Shown here: positions 17,062 to 26,767 of the stretch, in pieces
How the letters are laid out: each line of letters opens with the position of its first letter
How positions within the stretch are numbered: position 1 is the first letter of the stretch
DNA from: Streptomyces orinoci
Lineage (GTDB): Bacteria > Actinomycetota > Actinomycetes > Streptomycetales > Streptomycetaceae
Direction: 5' to 3'
Length of the DNA stretch: 64,000 bases
NCBI RefSeq assembly: GCF_003121295.1
Contig: NZ_PHNC01000015.1
Coordinates: 37,589-101,588 of the forward strand
Position numbers and translations under genes: made by a program
Notes under the pieces: generated by a model
The model's database searches: none
Told to the model about the DNA's origin: nothing
What the model saw: the letters and a program-made list of their open reading frames with translations, nothing else

Positions 17062-17138
17062 CACGCGAGCTCGACGTCGCGACCATGCTGAGGCTCCGCC
17101 CGTAAGAAGGACGGCCACCGCGTGATCATCCGGGGGTT

Positions 17139-17712
17139 TTGTGGACTCCTGAAGATCATGCGGTGGCCGCAGGCCATACCGTAGACCCTGACCGCTGGCA
17201 GGCGATGCTCGACCAGGTCATGGCCCGAATCGCGGGCGGGTTCAGACGAGTTGAGCCCCGGGCCGCGGCCCGCGCTTACCTGCTCGGGCTGCTGTCGGGC
17301 GTCGAACGGAAGAGCTGCTGGCAGCTGGCCGAGCAGACGGGCCTCGCGCGGCCCGGGCCGATGCAGCGCCTGCTGCGCTTCGCCCGTTGGGACGCCGAGG
17401 GCAGTACACCGGCACCGCGGGGCGGATCGAGAACGCGCAGATCGGCGTGTTTCTCGCCCTGGCCACCAGCCGGGGACGGGCCCTGATCGACCGGCGGCTC
17501 TACCTCCCGGAACACTCCTGGTCCAATGATCCCGAACGCCGTGACACGGCCGGGATACCGAAACGGTGCAGTTCCCCAACAGCGGCACAGCGCCGGAATC
17601 GGCGCGAAAGGGCCGCGCTACTACGACTGGGCGTGGATCCACACCAGCACCAGCCGCCGGCACCTGCTCATCCGACGCAACCGCTCCACCGGCGAACTCG
17701 CCTTCTACCTGA
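17139..17712 (+). pseudogene. IS701-family transposase, decayed
   Basis: Three pieces of one transposase lie in order but in different frames. The N-terminal piece has [20 protein letters not shown] and CWQLAEQTG (17200-17400). The middle piece has [20 protein letters not shown] and RLYLPEHSW (17410-17520). The last has [19 protein letters not shown] (17610-17700). These match the DDE transposases of the IS701 group found in Streptomyces. Large internal deletions remove most of the catalytic core. No terminal inverted repeats were recognised. Confidence 0.8.
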
Positions 17713-17720
17713 CTGGAGTA

Positions 17721-18752
17721 CTAACCCCCCTTCCGCTTGCGCCAGGTGTGGGTGTCCCGTGGTTCGACGTACGGCTCGGCGCCGGGCGGGCGTCCGCCCA
17801 GTACGGCGCGTTCGCGGGCCAGCTCGGCGTCGAACTCAAGGCCCAGCAGAATGGCCAGGTTGGTGATCCATAGCCACACCAGGAAGACGATCACCGCGGC
17901 GAGGCTGCCATAAGTCTTGTTGTACGAGCCGAAGTTCGCCACATACACCGCGAACCCGGCCGAGGCGGCCAGCCAGATGAGCAGGGCGAGCGCACTGCCC
18001 GGGGTGACCCAGCTGAAGCCACGGCCCCGCACATTGGGGGCGGCCCAGTAGAGCACGGCGATCATGATGATGACCAGGAAGACCAGCACGGGCCACTTCA
18101 CAACTGCCCATACGGAGACCGCCGTATCACTCACCCCGAGTGCGGAACCCGCGCGACGGGCCAGGCTGCCGGAGAACACCACGATCAGCGCGCTGATGCA
18201 GGCCAGAACCATCATGACGATGGTCAGCGCGAGCCGCAGCGGGGTGAGCTTCCACACCGGGCGCCCCTCGCGCAGGTCGTAGACGGCGTTGGCGGCCCGG
18301 ATAAAGGCCGCGATATAACCGGAGGCCGACCACAGCGCCCCCAGCAGCCCCACCACCGCCAGGACCGATCCGATGCCGGCGCCGCCCTGCAACTGGCGGA
18401 CGGCGTTGGTCAGTACCTGCCGTGCGGCCCCCGGCGCCAGGTGCCGGAGATTGTCCAGCACCCGGTCGGTGGTGGATTTCCCGGCGATGCCCAGCAGGGA
18501 GACCAGCACCAGCAGGGCGGGGAAGAGGGACAGAACCCCGTAATAGGTCAGCGCCGCGGCCCGGTCCGGCAACTCGTCATTACGGAACTCGGTAACCGTG
18601 CGCCGCAGCACAGCTCCCCATGACCGCATCGGCACACCGGCCGGTGTATCCGGAGCCTTCCGCTGCTCCCGCGGCCCGGGACCTCCGCCCCTGTCACTCC
18701 GCCGCTCCCCGGCGGAACGCCGGTACGGCCGCCACTTCCGGCTTCCCGCCAT
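17721..18752 (-). CDS. YihY/UPF0761 family integral membrane protein
   Basis: A 343-residue polytopic membrane protein of the YihY (formerly BrkB/RNase BN) family, function uncertain. The conserved [20 protein letters not shown] opens the first membrane helix near residue 60, and about six hydrophobic helices follow to residue 310, ending [16 protein letters not shown] at 18752 gives the usual length, though no strong ribosome site is seen; ATG at 18630 is an alternative. The upstream in-frame extension to 19196 is not family-like. It ends eight bases from the IS701 remnant. Confidence 0.88.
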   Translation of the reverse strand: MAGSRKWRPYRRSAGERRSDRGGGPGPREQRKAPDTPAGVPMRSWGAVLRRTVTEFRNDELPDRAAALTYYGVLSLFPALLVLVSLLGIAGKSTTDRVLDNLRHLAPGAARQVLTNAVRQLQGGAGIGSVLAVVGLLGALWSASGYIAAFIRAANAVYDLREGRPVWKLTPLRLALTIVMMVLACISALIVVFSGSLARRAGSALGVSDTAVSVWAVVKWPVLVFLVIIMIAVLYWAAPNVRGRGFSWVTPGSALALLIWLAASAGFAVYVANFGSYNKTYGSLAAVIVFLVWLWITNLAILLGLEFDAELARERAVLGGRPPGAEPYVEPRDTHTWRKRKGG

Positions 18753-19825
18753 GCCGACCGGGTAACCGATTCCGTGCCGGGCAAACCAGCACGCACGCCC
18801 AGTCAATCGGCGCCCTACCGGCATCCCGCCTGTACTTGGACGTTCCGGCCACCGACTGGTGGGCCTAGGACGACCGCCGTGGGCGCCCGAAGACGGCACA
18901 GCTGCGGGCGCCTGTTCCTGCGGCCGGCGCGGCGAACCCCGGTCCCTGGGCGTGCCCGAGCGGGAGGCCGGCCCGCTGCCGGCTGGGCCTCGCCGCGAAC
19001 CCACTGGGGGAGCACCCTGGGAGAGCCCCCTCCCTACAGTGCGGGGTTGACCCTCGTACTGCCTCGCTGGTTTGACGACGCGGCCGCCTTGCGGGCGTAG
19101 CTTCCATGCCTGGCACAACGCACTCAAGGACCGACTCACAAGGGGGAGTAGCCGTGGCCAAAACAAACCTCGTCCGCGCACTGGCAATGGGCGCATCGGC
19201 CATTGCCCATGGCGGCCACCGGTGCGGCAGTTGACGCTTCGTCTGCCAACGCGGCGGACCGGGCACCAGCGGCGCCCGCATCGCCTGCCAGGTCAACTTC
19301 CACGGCAGGGTGGGGTACAAGATGGCTCCTGCGCCCCGCGAACTTGCCACGATGGAGCAGTGGCCGGCCGCGAATCCACCTCCGCGCTCGCCCGGCAGAT
19401 TGACACCGGGCGTGCCGAAGACCTCCCACTCATGCGGCGCGAGAAGGCTGCATCCTTGCGTATGGCCGCCTATGCCCTGTGCGCCGAACGCGAATTGCGC
19501 GAGCAGATCGCCGCCCAGGCCGCGGAGCGACACCACATCGGGCAGTGGGCGCGCCGACCAGCAGCGGCGGTTCCCCCGGCCCGGTGCACCGAGGCCGGCC
19601 ATCACCTTCGTCAGGGCACTGAGCACACACTGCATCCTGATCGGGCACCCCGCCGACGGCCGTGACGCCCAGGGTGGTGGGCCCAGCGCGGCACACTCCC
19701 GCGCCTGCGGGACGGGCCAGTGGCGCTGAGCCGGTAGCGGGCCGCGTTGCTTCGTCAGGTCCTCGGCTGGCGCGGTCCGGAGGCCGGCGAGGTCGGGCAG
19801 GGGTCACCCTGGCAGACTTCGCCGC
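18753..19825. other. Gene-poor region with broken secreted-protein-like remnants
   Basis: No intact gene is seen. At 19154 a GTG start leads into AKTNLVRALAMGASAIA, resembling a signal peptide, then a stop; the natural continuation (AATGAAVDASSANA) appears in another frame from about 19209. Around 19365-19560 a third plus-strand frame reads SALARQIDTGRAEDLPLMRR and LRMAAYALCAERELREQIAA, which looks like decayed helical coding sequence. These may be pieces of one lost gene. Confidence 0.35.
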
Positions 19826-20368
19826 ATGGGATTGTTCAAGCGAGTCGGCAAACCGGATAACGCCCCGCAGAGCCCTGACCTGGAGGGGCTGAGCACGCTG
19901 CTCCTGCAGGGTGAGGACATGATCGACCAGTTGGCCAACGCGCACATGTCCTGGGGGCTCGGCTCGGCGGACCGATGGGACCTTGATCAGCGGACCGGCG
20001 TCATCACCTGGACTTTCCCGGACAAGACCGCTACCGCTCCAGCACAGATCCTCGGTAGCTGGAGCCCCTCGTCGTCCTCGTGGCAATGGGCATGGGCCAA
20101 TGCGACCATCCTGCCTGAGATGAGCCGCGACTCCCGCGCCGTCAGCGACTGGGCTGAAGCCAACGGCCACCCCGGTCTCGCTAAGCCGACGATCGAAGCC
20201 GACGAGCAAATGGCAGGCGTCATCGCGGCCTTGTCGGTCCGGATCACCAAAGCCACGGGCTTCTATCGCGGGACCGGCGCCAAGGCGGTCGCCATCATCA
20301 CGTTCGGGCCGGTCACGCTGACCACGCAGGACGGCAGCACATCGACGTTCAAAATCAATATCGACTGA
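19826..20368 (+). CDS. DUF6882-like protein
   Basis: A 180-residue soluble protein. The segment WDLDQRTGVITWTFPD followed by APAQILGSWSP and SWQWAWAN closely resembles the DUF6882 family, common and uncharacterised in actinomycetes. Assignment is from memory of the family pattern. ATG at 19826 fits the compact N-terminus MGLFKRVGKPD. It stands alone on the plus strand. Confidence 0.7.
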   Translation: MGLFKRVGKPDNAPQSPDLEGLSTLLLQGEDMIDQLANAHMSWGLGSADRWDLDQRTGVITWTFPDKTATAPAQILGSWSPSSSSWQWAWANATILPEMSRDSRAVSDWAEANGHPGLAKPTIEADEQMAGVIAALSVRITKATGFYRGTGAKAVAIITFGPVTLTTQDGSTSTFKINID

Positions 20369-20642
20369 CGGGTTAAAGAATCCGGGAGAGGGCCGTCAGA
20401 TCTTGGGCGGGACGAGGACGGCTGGCAGGCGCCCGAGCAGGAGTGGAACGCGAGCGTAGAGGCGGAACAGGGGGCACCGCGGCCTGAGCCCGGCCCTCGC
20501 GGCGCAGTCACTGGTGCGCGGGGCTCTATGGAATATGCGGCTCGGCCGCGTGCACGCGCCCGGCCCTGTACAGCCCGCACCTGGAATCGCCCCCCGCGCC
20601 CAATGCGCCCCAATTGCCTGACCCCGCCGGTATGGTCACCGC

Positions 20643-21608
20643 ATGCGTCCTGCCCGAATACCCCTGACCGCTCTGGCCGTTGGCGCCCTTGCCCTGGGCT
20701 GCGGCCGCGCCGCGAACCCCGCACCGTACGATGACGACGGCGAATCCTTCTACGTCCAAGCCGTGAATGAGGCGGTGCCTCGCGGTGGTGACATCGAGTT
20801 CCATGCAAATATCCCGAGCGGGATGGGCAAGCCTCGCCAGGTCGTCTTCAAGACACCGGCGCTGCCCCATGAGTATCCGGTCGGCCGGAAGGATTTCGGC
20901 TCGTCCAAGGACGACGACACAAGCGTGGACGTGCTGGCGCATCTGCCATGCACCATCAGGCCCGGCTCCTATCCGGTGACCATCCGGACCAGCGGCCTCA
21001 AACGGCAGGCCACCCCAGGCCAGTTCACGGTGACCTCCGATATCGCACCCCGCTGCAAGGACCGGACGGGCTCGGACACCGAACGCCTCGCCTCCGGCGC
21101 GTCCGTGGAACTTTCCCGGACGCCGCCCCAGGATCCGCAGCGCGGCGCCGAGGTGGCCTTCACCGTCAAAGCCGATGTACCCACCCAGTGGCACAACGAC
21201 AGCCTCGTCCTGCGCTCACCCGCCTTCGTCAGACCGGTGCGCCGCGGGATGCGCGACTTCCAGCTCGAACCCGCCGGGAGCGCGTTCTGGGCACAGGTGA
21301 ACTGCGATACCAGGCCAGGCACTTACCCCGTGGAGGTGGTACGCGGCGACGGCCACGGCAATCCCCTGGCCGCGACCGCATTCACGGTGCCGGAGCGGAT
21401 GGACCAGGTCCAACGCCAATCCTGCGCCGGGCCGCAGCGAAACCACGCCATCGGCGAACACCCCAGTGAATACGAACCGACCGTCGATCCCGCCCCGCGC
21501 AAAGGCCACGGCCCGGGTACCGCTGCCATGACCGGCATCGCAAGCGCCGCCCTGCTCGCCGCGGCGGGCGGCGCCTTTCTGGTCTTCAGGCGCCGCCGCC
21601 GCGGGTGA
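20643..21608 (+). CDS. Secreted, C-terminally membrane-anchored protein
   Basis: A 321-residue exported protein. The N-terminus MRPARIPLTALAVGALALGC is a signal sequence that could also be read as a lipobox. Two repeated beta-rich modules follow (about 35-130 and 150-250), each with an NDS/GDIEF-type strand and a paired-Cys segment (LPCTIRPGSYPV, NCDTRPGTYPV). The C-terminus has one hydrophobic helix (GIASAALLAAAGGAFLVF) and an Arg tail, the layout of cell-surface proteins, but no LPXTG sortase motif. Function unknown. Confidence 0.75.
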   Translation: MRPARIPLTALAVGALALGCGRAANPAPYDDDGESFYVQAVNEAVPRGGDIEFHANIPSGMGKPRQVVFKTPALPHEYPVGRKDFGSSKDDDTSVDVLAHLPCTIRPGSYPVTIRTSGLKRQATPGQFTVTSDIAPRCKDRTGSDTERLASGASVELSRTPPQDPQRGAEVAFTVKADVPTQWHNDSLVLRSPAFVRPVRRGMRDFQLEPAGSAFWAQVNCDTRPGTYPVEVVRGDGHGNPLAATAFTVPERMDQVQRQSCAGPQRNHAIGEHPSEYEPTVDPAPRKGHGPGTAAMTGIASAALLAAAGGAFLVFRRRRRG

Positions 21609-21862
21609 CTAGGACACCGTCTTTTGGCGGCCGCATGGCGTTAAGCCGGCATGGCGAGGCTTGCCGAGTACCTGATTCCGGACGGTCTATGGGAGTGGTT
21701 CCGCCGAGTTGTGCCGCCGACGGTCGTGCAGCGGCCGCAGGGTGGTGGCCGTCGGCGTCCGGCGATCGGGAGGTGTTGGCGGCGACCGTATTCATCGCTA
21801 TGTCCGGCTGCACCTGCGCCGGCTTCCCCCGGTCTTGGAGCCCATTGGAGGAACGGCCGGCC

Positions 21863-22585
21863 TCAGCGAACGGCGGCCGGGGCCATGAGGGCACCCGACA
21901 CCCGGGTTTGATCCTGAGAGGCAAGGGCGAACGTGTTGGCAGGGTTGCGGTAGGAGTGCGCGCCGTCGTCCACACGGACACCGTTTGCCACCGTCCAGTT
22001 GGACGGCCCTGTCGGGCCCTGGTCTTCCAGAAGGGCGGTTGCGAGTTCATCGGGGGACTCGGCGAGGGTGAGTGCGCTGAGGGCAGCCGCAAGGCGATGC
22101 ACCCCGCTGCCGGAAATAGCGGCGTCTCCCAAGGCTGGAAACAGCAGCAGAAGCCTGCTGTGGGAGTGGGGGGTACTGCCGCCGGGCAGGCCGTTGTCGG
22201 CCGCGGCCAGCAACTCCGGCCAGGCCAGCCCAGGCCCCATGAAGTGCCCGTCGTCCCTGGCCAGCAGAAGAGCCTCTTCCCAACAGGGATGGTGGAGGAA
22301 GTATTCAACGCCAGGGTCGTCCGTGTGCAGGCGGTATACGACGTGCAGGCGATGCCCGGCGGCCAGCGGTACGGTGAAGACGGGCCACTCCATCCGCTCC
22401 GTCAGCTCATGGTGGAACGCCTCGGCTGCCTCGTAGTCTGCCCCGAAGAGCAACCGTGCCGTGTCCTCGCTCCGGGCGCACGACGACAGATGACCAGCCC
22501 AGAAGAGCGGCTCTTCCAGCAGTTCCGGCCGGTGGGCAAGGGGACGGCCATCGTATTGGGGGATCTCAATCACGGGGACCATCAT
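21863..22585 (-). CDS. Hypothetical protein
   Basis: A 240-residue protein beginning MMVPVIEIPQYDGRPLAHRP, with a coherent composition rich in Leu, Asp and aromatic residues and no membrane segment. No family was recognised. The longer in-frame extension upstream to 22999 runs through a broken hydrolase gene and is not credible. A GGGCGG stretch before the ATG is a weak ribosome site. Confidence 0.55.
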   Translation of the reverse strand: MMVPVIEIPQYDGRPLAHRPELLEEPLFWAGHLSSCARSEDTARLLFGADYEAAEAFHHELTERMEWPVFTVPLAAGHRLHVVYRLHTDDPGVEYFLHHPCWEEALLLARDDGHFMGPGLAWPELLAAADNGLPGGSTPHSHSRLLLLFPALGDAAISGSGVHRLAAALSALTLAESPDELATALLEDQGPTGPSNWTVANGVRVDDGAHSYRNPANTFALASQDQTRVSGALMAPAAVR

Positions 22586-22699
22586 GCCGCCCGGCCAGCC
22601 CGCGGCCAGCACGAGTTGACGCTGGACCGAGCGCCGCAGTGATGCCGCTGGCGATGCCGGAAACCGCTGTAAGAAGACGTTGCCTTTCCGGTCTTGATA

Positions 22700-23045
22700 G
22701 ATGCGCTTCAAACGGAAGTCTCGGCGAGTCGCCGAACATGTCGCAGGAGACAAGCACTGCGTGCCCGATCCCTGCGACGCTGTCGTACACGAGCAGCTGA
22801 ACGAGGGCCCCCGGTGTCGATGCCAACGGGTATGGCGTCGTGCCGCTGGGGGCGGTCGAGGAACTCGGGCACCAGCCGCGCCGCACAGGGCAGCCACAGG
22901 TCGGCGTCGGGGCGCATCGGGTTCCGGTGCGCCCCGAGTGGCAACTTCAGTGCCAGGCACCGGTGATCGGCGGCCAGATCGGCGATCCATTCGTCGCACA
23001 GTGTGGCGTCCATCACCAGCCCGTGCAGCAGCATCAGGACAGGGC
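22700..23045 (-). pseudogene. Alpha/beta-fold hydrolase, frameshifted and truncated
   Basis: The N-terminal part reads VLMLLHGLVMDATLCDEWI, ADHRCLALKLPLGAHRNPM and RLVPEFLDR, the oxyanion-hole and early-strand pattern of alpha/beta hydrolases. The continuation after the nucleophile region (ALVQLLVYDSVAGIGHAVLV, VSCDMFGDSP) is in another frame. Both ends are missing. The N-terminal end abuts the antisense IS5-type 3' end at 23057, so an insertion event probably broke it. Confidence 0.75.
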
Positions 23046-23056
23046 TGTCGCCAGAA

Positions 23057-23125
23057 GCCTTCCTCCGCCTCGCCTGCCGCCCCATCACCCTCAGAAAGAT
23101 CAACTCATTCTGTCAGACGCTGTAA
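23057..23125 (+). mobile_element. 3' end of an IS5-type transposase (plus-strand copy)
   Basis: This 69-base piece encodes AFLRLACRPITLRKINSFCQ-TL and a TAA stop, the C-terminus of an IS5-family transposase. About 63 of 69 bases match the reverse complement of 25985-26053. The rest of the element is missing on this side. Confidence 0.75.
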
Positions 23126-23222
23126 GACGGGCCGATGGGGGCTCTCCCCAGGGACCCCCGAGTTCCAGTGGGCTCCGCCTGACGTGCGGTGGGCGCCGGC
23201 CATGCCCACCGCCGTCATTTGC

Positions 23223-25898
23223 TCAGGCGTCGCCCACTCTGGGCTGCCTTGGTGCGGCGCTCAGCAGGCGGTTGATGCCGCCCGGCCGTTCCTTGGCCGC
23301 CGGGCCTCCGCCGACCTTTGTGGCCGGCGCGCCCGCGGGCAGTCCTTGGCCGGCCGCGCTGGTGGAGCAGATGCCGAGCAGATAGGTGTGCCCGGCCTGC
23401 AGGTTCGCCAGGTGGGCCGTGCGGCCGGTGACATGCATGACCTGCATCCAGCTCCCGGGTACGGAGCTGTCCGCGTAGAGGACGTCATAACCGTTGACGG
23501 TGTCGCTGTAGTCACCGGTCGGTGCATCCCAGCTCAGGTCGATGGAGTTCGGGCCGGAGCTCACCGCGATGTTCCTCGGCGGGTTGGGCAGCTTGGAGTT
23601 GGCGACCGCCGAGGCCGACGGTGAGGGAGCGCTGGCAGCGATATCCCCTCGTGCGGTCTGCACCATGAACTCGTAAGTGTGCCCATTTTGAAGCCAGTTG
23701 ACGAGATGGCTGTCCGCCGCGATGGTGTACGGCGTCTTGACCCACTCCCCGTTGGCGGTGACATCACGCTGCCAGAACACATAGCCGCCGGCCCCGTAGA
23801 CGTGTTCCCAGGAGACATCGATCCCGCCGTCCGTGGTCCTCGCGGTGACCCACGACGGCGGCGAGAGCGACTTGCGGATATCGGTGGTGGGGAGCGGCAT
23901 GCTCAGCTTGCCGACCCCTACGGACTTGAGCGCCTCCGCGAACTGGGCGGCGATGCGGAACTCGCCGCGTTCATTGGGGTGCAGCCCGTCGTAGCTGTCG
24001 ACGGCCGCGTCGTACGCCCTGGCGATGTCGACCAGCCGGACCGGCGACCGCGCAGTGTCCAGCGAGGACAGCAGCGAGCCAAGGCCGTTGTCGTAGTCGC
24101 TGATGAGTCCGGGCAGGTCCGGCCGGTTGCCCAGCGGGGTTCGCTGCACGACGTTGGCCACCAGGATGGTGATGTCCGGATTGGCCCGGCGCGCCTCGCT
24201 GATGATGGTGCTCATGTCCTTGCCGAGACCACTGGGACCGGAGACAAACCACCCGAGGTCGTTGAAGCCGAGTTCGAGGAGCAGGTAGTCCGGGTGGTAG
24301 GCGTTGACCGTGTCATAGGCGGTCGATTTCGCCTGGGCGGCTTGCCAGCCCCATTGGGCGTCGTGGTTGCTGTTGAAGAGCATGCGCCCGTGATATCCAC
24401 CGTCGAAGACGGGGCCACGACTGGTGGATTCCTTACGGGGAATGGTGGTGGTGCCGATATGCGGACCGACGAAGTCGACGCCGAGGCCCTGCCGCCTGAG
24501 GTGGTCCCACAGCCGGTAGCGCCAGGTGTAGTCGTCCTCCATGCCCTGGCTGATCGAGTCGCCCATCACCATGAGGTGTTTGCTGCCGGGGGCCGGGCTG
24601 TCCCCGCACTGTGAGGCCCGCTCGTCGCCGGTCATGGGGCGCGCCTTCCAGGTCGTCACCCCGGCGTCGTCGGGAATCGGCCCCGTGCCCTTGAAGTCCG
24701 TCACATACCAGATGTAATGACCCCAGTGCTTGGAGCCGTAGTGCAGTTCGTACTCACCGCCGGCGGATTGGAGCGCGGTCGAGTGGTACACCATGCCGAC
24801 CTGGCCGGCGGGCACGGTGAGATCGGTCTCGTTGGTGACCGTCTTCTGCCATGCCCACTCATGGGAATAGGTCGTTTTGAACGAGACCTCGAACTTCTCC
24901 AGGAAGTCCATACCGGCGGTGACACTGATCTCGGTGGAGACGGAGTTCGACCCCGACTGGGTGTCGCTCCAGGTGAGTTTCTGGATCTGGTCCTTGCTGC
25001 TGCAGTTGAAGGCGCGGGTGACCTCGTGCTGCCCGGTGTAGCTGGTGGTGCGGTCATTGGCCGGGTGGAAGTCACAGCTGTCGGTGGCCTTGCCGCAGTC
25101 CTGGAGGAGCTGGGCGTTGGTCGGCACTTCGGCATAGCTGTACTGGACCGACCTGGTCCGGTCGTTCATGGCATCGCCGATGTAGTCGTGCGCTCCGACG
25201 TCCCAGCCGACCGAATCCCCCTTCGAGTTGGGCTCGGAGAAGTGCTTCTCCTGGCAGGTGCCGAAGGTTTTGAAGGAGGTGATGGTGTTGTCCCAGCCGC
25301 TGGGAAACTCACCGTAGTAGTGCTTCGAGTTGCTCTCGGTGCACCCGGAATCATCGTAGATGGTGAGGCTTTCGCCACCGAAGTCCCGGTCCTTGTACTC
25401 GGTGGAGAGAATCACCGAATTGTTGGCGGTCACCGACGCCCGGTCCATCTCCGCCAGGAACGCGGCGTCGGTGACCGCCGCATGGGCGTTGATCGGGGCG
25501 TCCTTGATCCGACCCGCCGAGACGGCGGTGATCGCCTCGCGATAGGTCTTGTAGCAACGGAGCCCGGCCCCCGATATATGGGCCGTGCATGCCGCACCGC
25601 CGCGCGGTGGCTTCCGCGCGGCGACGGGTGCCGACGCGGTCGTCGCACAGGGCGTGCCGTCGATCGATGTCGCCTGGCCCGCCTGGCCGTTGGGCCGCGC
25701 CGTGGCCGGTGACGGCTGCCCCGTACATACGACGCTGCCCCTGGCAGACCCCTTCGCGGCCTGGTGAATTGTCGCGGAAGCGGGGGCGGGCAGCGCTGCG
25801 CCGCCGACGATGAGTGCCCCGGTCAGGGCGGCAACGAATAGCCGTCTGCTACGGGGGCCGGGCAACCGCCGTAAACCGGGACTTCTGCTGCATGCCAT
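23223..25898 (-). CDS. Large secreted multidomain SGNH hydrolase with crystallin-like, aerolysin-like and FN3 domains
   Basis: An 891-residue exported protein. A signal peptide ends near APASA (residue 42). A beta/gamma-crystallin-like part follows (about 160-235, VILSTEYKDRDFGGESLTIY). Residues about 280-420 (SVSTEISVTAGMDFLEKFEV, TVPAGQVGMVYHSTAL) resemble the beta-strand core of aerolysin/ETX-MTX2 pore-formers. An SGNH/GDSL esterase domain (about 435-650) has GDSISQG, LELGFNDLG and the Asp-His element DGLHPNERG. Two fibronectin type III domains close the protein. ATG 25898 follows AAGGA; the upstream in-frame extension crosses an IS remnant. A wall- or membrane-targeted esterase or toxin is inferred; the aerolysin-like call is the least certain. 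Confidence 0.8.
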   Translation of the reverse strand: MACSRSPGLRRLPGPRSRRLFVAALTGALIVGGAALPAPASATIHQAAKGSARGSVVCTGQPSPATARPNGQAGQATSIDGTPCATTASAPVAARKPPRGGAACTAHISGAGLRCYKTYREAITAVSAGRIKDAPINAHAAVTDAAFLAEMDRASVTANNSVILSTEYKDRDFGGESLTIYDDSGCTESNSKHYYGEFPSGWDNTITSFKTFGTCQEKHFSEPNSKGDSVGWDVGAHDYIGDAMNDRTRSVQYSYAEVPTNAQLLQDCGKATDSCDFHPANDRTTSYTGQHEVTRAFNCSSKDQIQKLTWSDTQSGSNSVSTEISVTAGMDFLEKFEVSFKTTYSHEWAWQKTVTNETDLTVPAGQVGMVYHSTALQSAGGEYELHYGSKHWGHYIWYVTDFKGTGPIPDDAGVTTWKARPMTGDERASQCGDSPAPGSKHLMVMGDSISQGMEDDYTWRYRLWDHLRRQGLGVDFVGPHIGTTTIPRKESTSRGPVFDGGYHGRMLFNSNHDAQWGWQAAQAKSTAYDTVNAYHPDYLLLELGFNDLGWFVSGPSGLGKDMSTIISEARRANPDITILVANVVQRTPLGNRPDLPGLISDYDNGLGSLLSSLDTARSPVRLVDIARAYDAAVDSYDGLHPNERGEFRIAAQFAEALKSVGVGKLSMPLPTTDIRKSLSPPSWVTARTTDGGIDVSWEHVYGAGGYVFWQRDVTANGEWVKTPYTIAADSHLVNWLQNGHTYEFMVQTARGDIAASAPSPSASAVANSKLPNPPRNIAVSSGPNSIDLSWDAPTGDYSDTVNGYDVLYADSSVPGSWMQVMHVTGRTAHLANLQAGHTYLLGICSTSAAGQGLPAGAPATKVGGGPAAKERPGGINRLLSAAPRQPRVGDA

Positions 25899-25984
25899 GA
25901 ACTGATCCTTTGGGAGAGTCGACGCAATGAAATTGCCTGTGGCATGCAGTCTGTCGGTTTCAACACGGGGGTGGAAGAGGAGAT

Positions 25985-26135
25985 TTACAGCCCCTGACAG
26001 AATGAGTTGATCTGCCTGAGGGTGATGAGGCGGCAGGCGAAGCGGAGGAAGGCTTCGTGGGCGTCGGCTTGTCGTTCCCAGCGGATGCGGAGGCGTTTGA
26101 AGCCGTGGAGCCAGGCCAGGGTTCGACGGGGCCCT
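25985..26135 (-). mobile_element. 3' end of an IS5-type transposase (minus-strand copy)
   Basis: Read on the minus strand it encodes RRTLAWLHGFKRLRIRWERQ, then ADAHEAFLRFACRLITLRQI and NSFCQGL with TAA, the C-terminal 50 residues of an IS5-family transposase. Its last 69 bases are the inverted counterpart of 23057-23125. The two copies bracket the SGNH gene. Confidence 0.8.
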
Positions 26136-26295
26136 GCTGGAGCGGGAGGTCAGGGGCCTGGCCATCGTCCAGCAGGCTGGAGCCAGGGTCTGCCGGGTCG
26201 CCGGGCGCCTGGGCGGGGTGCTGTTCGCCGAGCCCGTTGATGGGCCGACGTTGGGCGACCTGCTGGCCAAGAACCTGCAACAGAGCGGCGAGTTG
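26135..26295 (+). pseudogene. Possible kinase/phosphotransferase-fold fragment
   Basis: The frame reads LLEREVRGLAIVQQAGARV, then GGVLFAEPVDGPTLGDLLA. This resembles the N-lobe to hinge stretch of protein-kinase-like phosphotransferases. Both ends are missing; it begins exactly where the IS5-type remnant ends. Confidence 0.35.
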
Positions 26296-26767
26296 ATGAA
26301 CCCGCGCGGTGGTCGAGCTCGCCGGGCGCCAGCGGCCCCATGTCGCCCGTGCCGTTGATGAGGTGGCCATCATCTGACCCCTTGCCAACAGGCCGTCAAG
26401 TGGATGCGCGCGCTACCCAGGCCAGCACTATCGGGCCGCCGAGCTGGGCGCGAGCTCGGATGCGCCAGGCGCACCGTGTGGAAAATCAAGGCAGGCAACA
26501 AACCTGGCCGTGGCGGCCGCAGCGGCCAGCCATCCGCCCGTGCCTCCCTCGATTGGTGAGCCGGAAGAGCCTTCGGAGGGGAAACCATCGATCCGGGCGA
26601 GTTCAAAGGGGCCGACGAGACCGGGTACCCACGGCGTCCGGCCTGCGGCTGCTGAGCACTCCGTTCGCCAAGCGTCGCGGGAGGATCCGCCCGGCTGCCC
26701 TCGGGTGAGTGGCTGTGGGGCCATTAATGCCGGCTACCTGGCCGGGGGCTCCGCTTATGCTCGGCCT

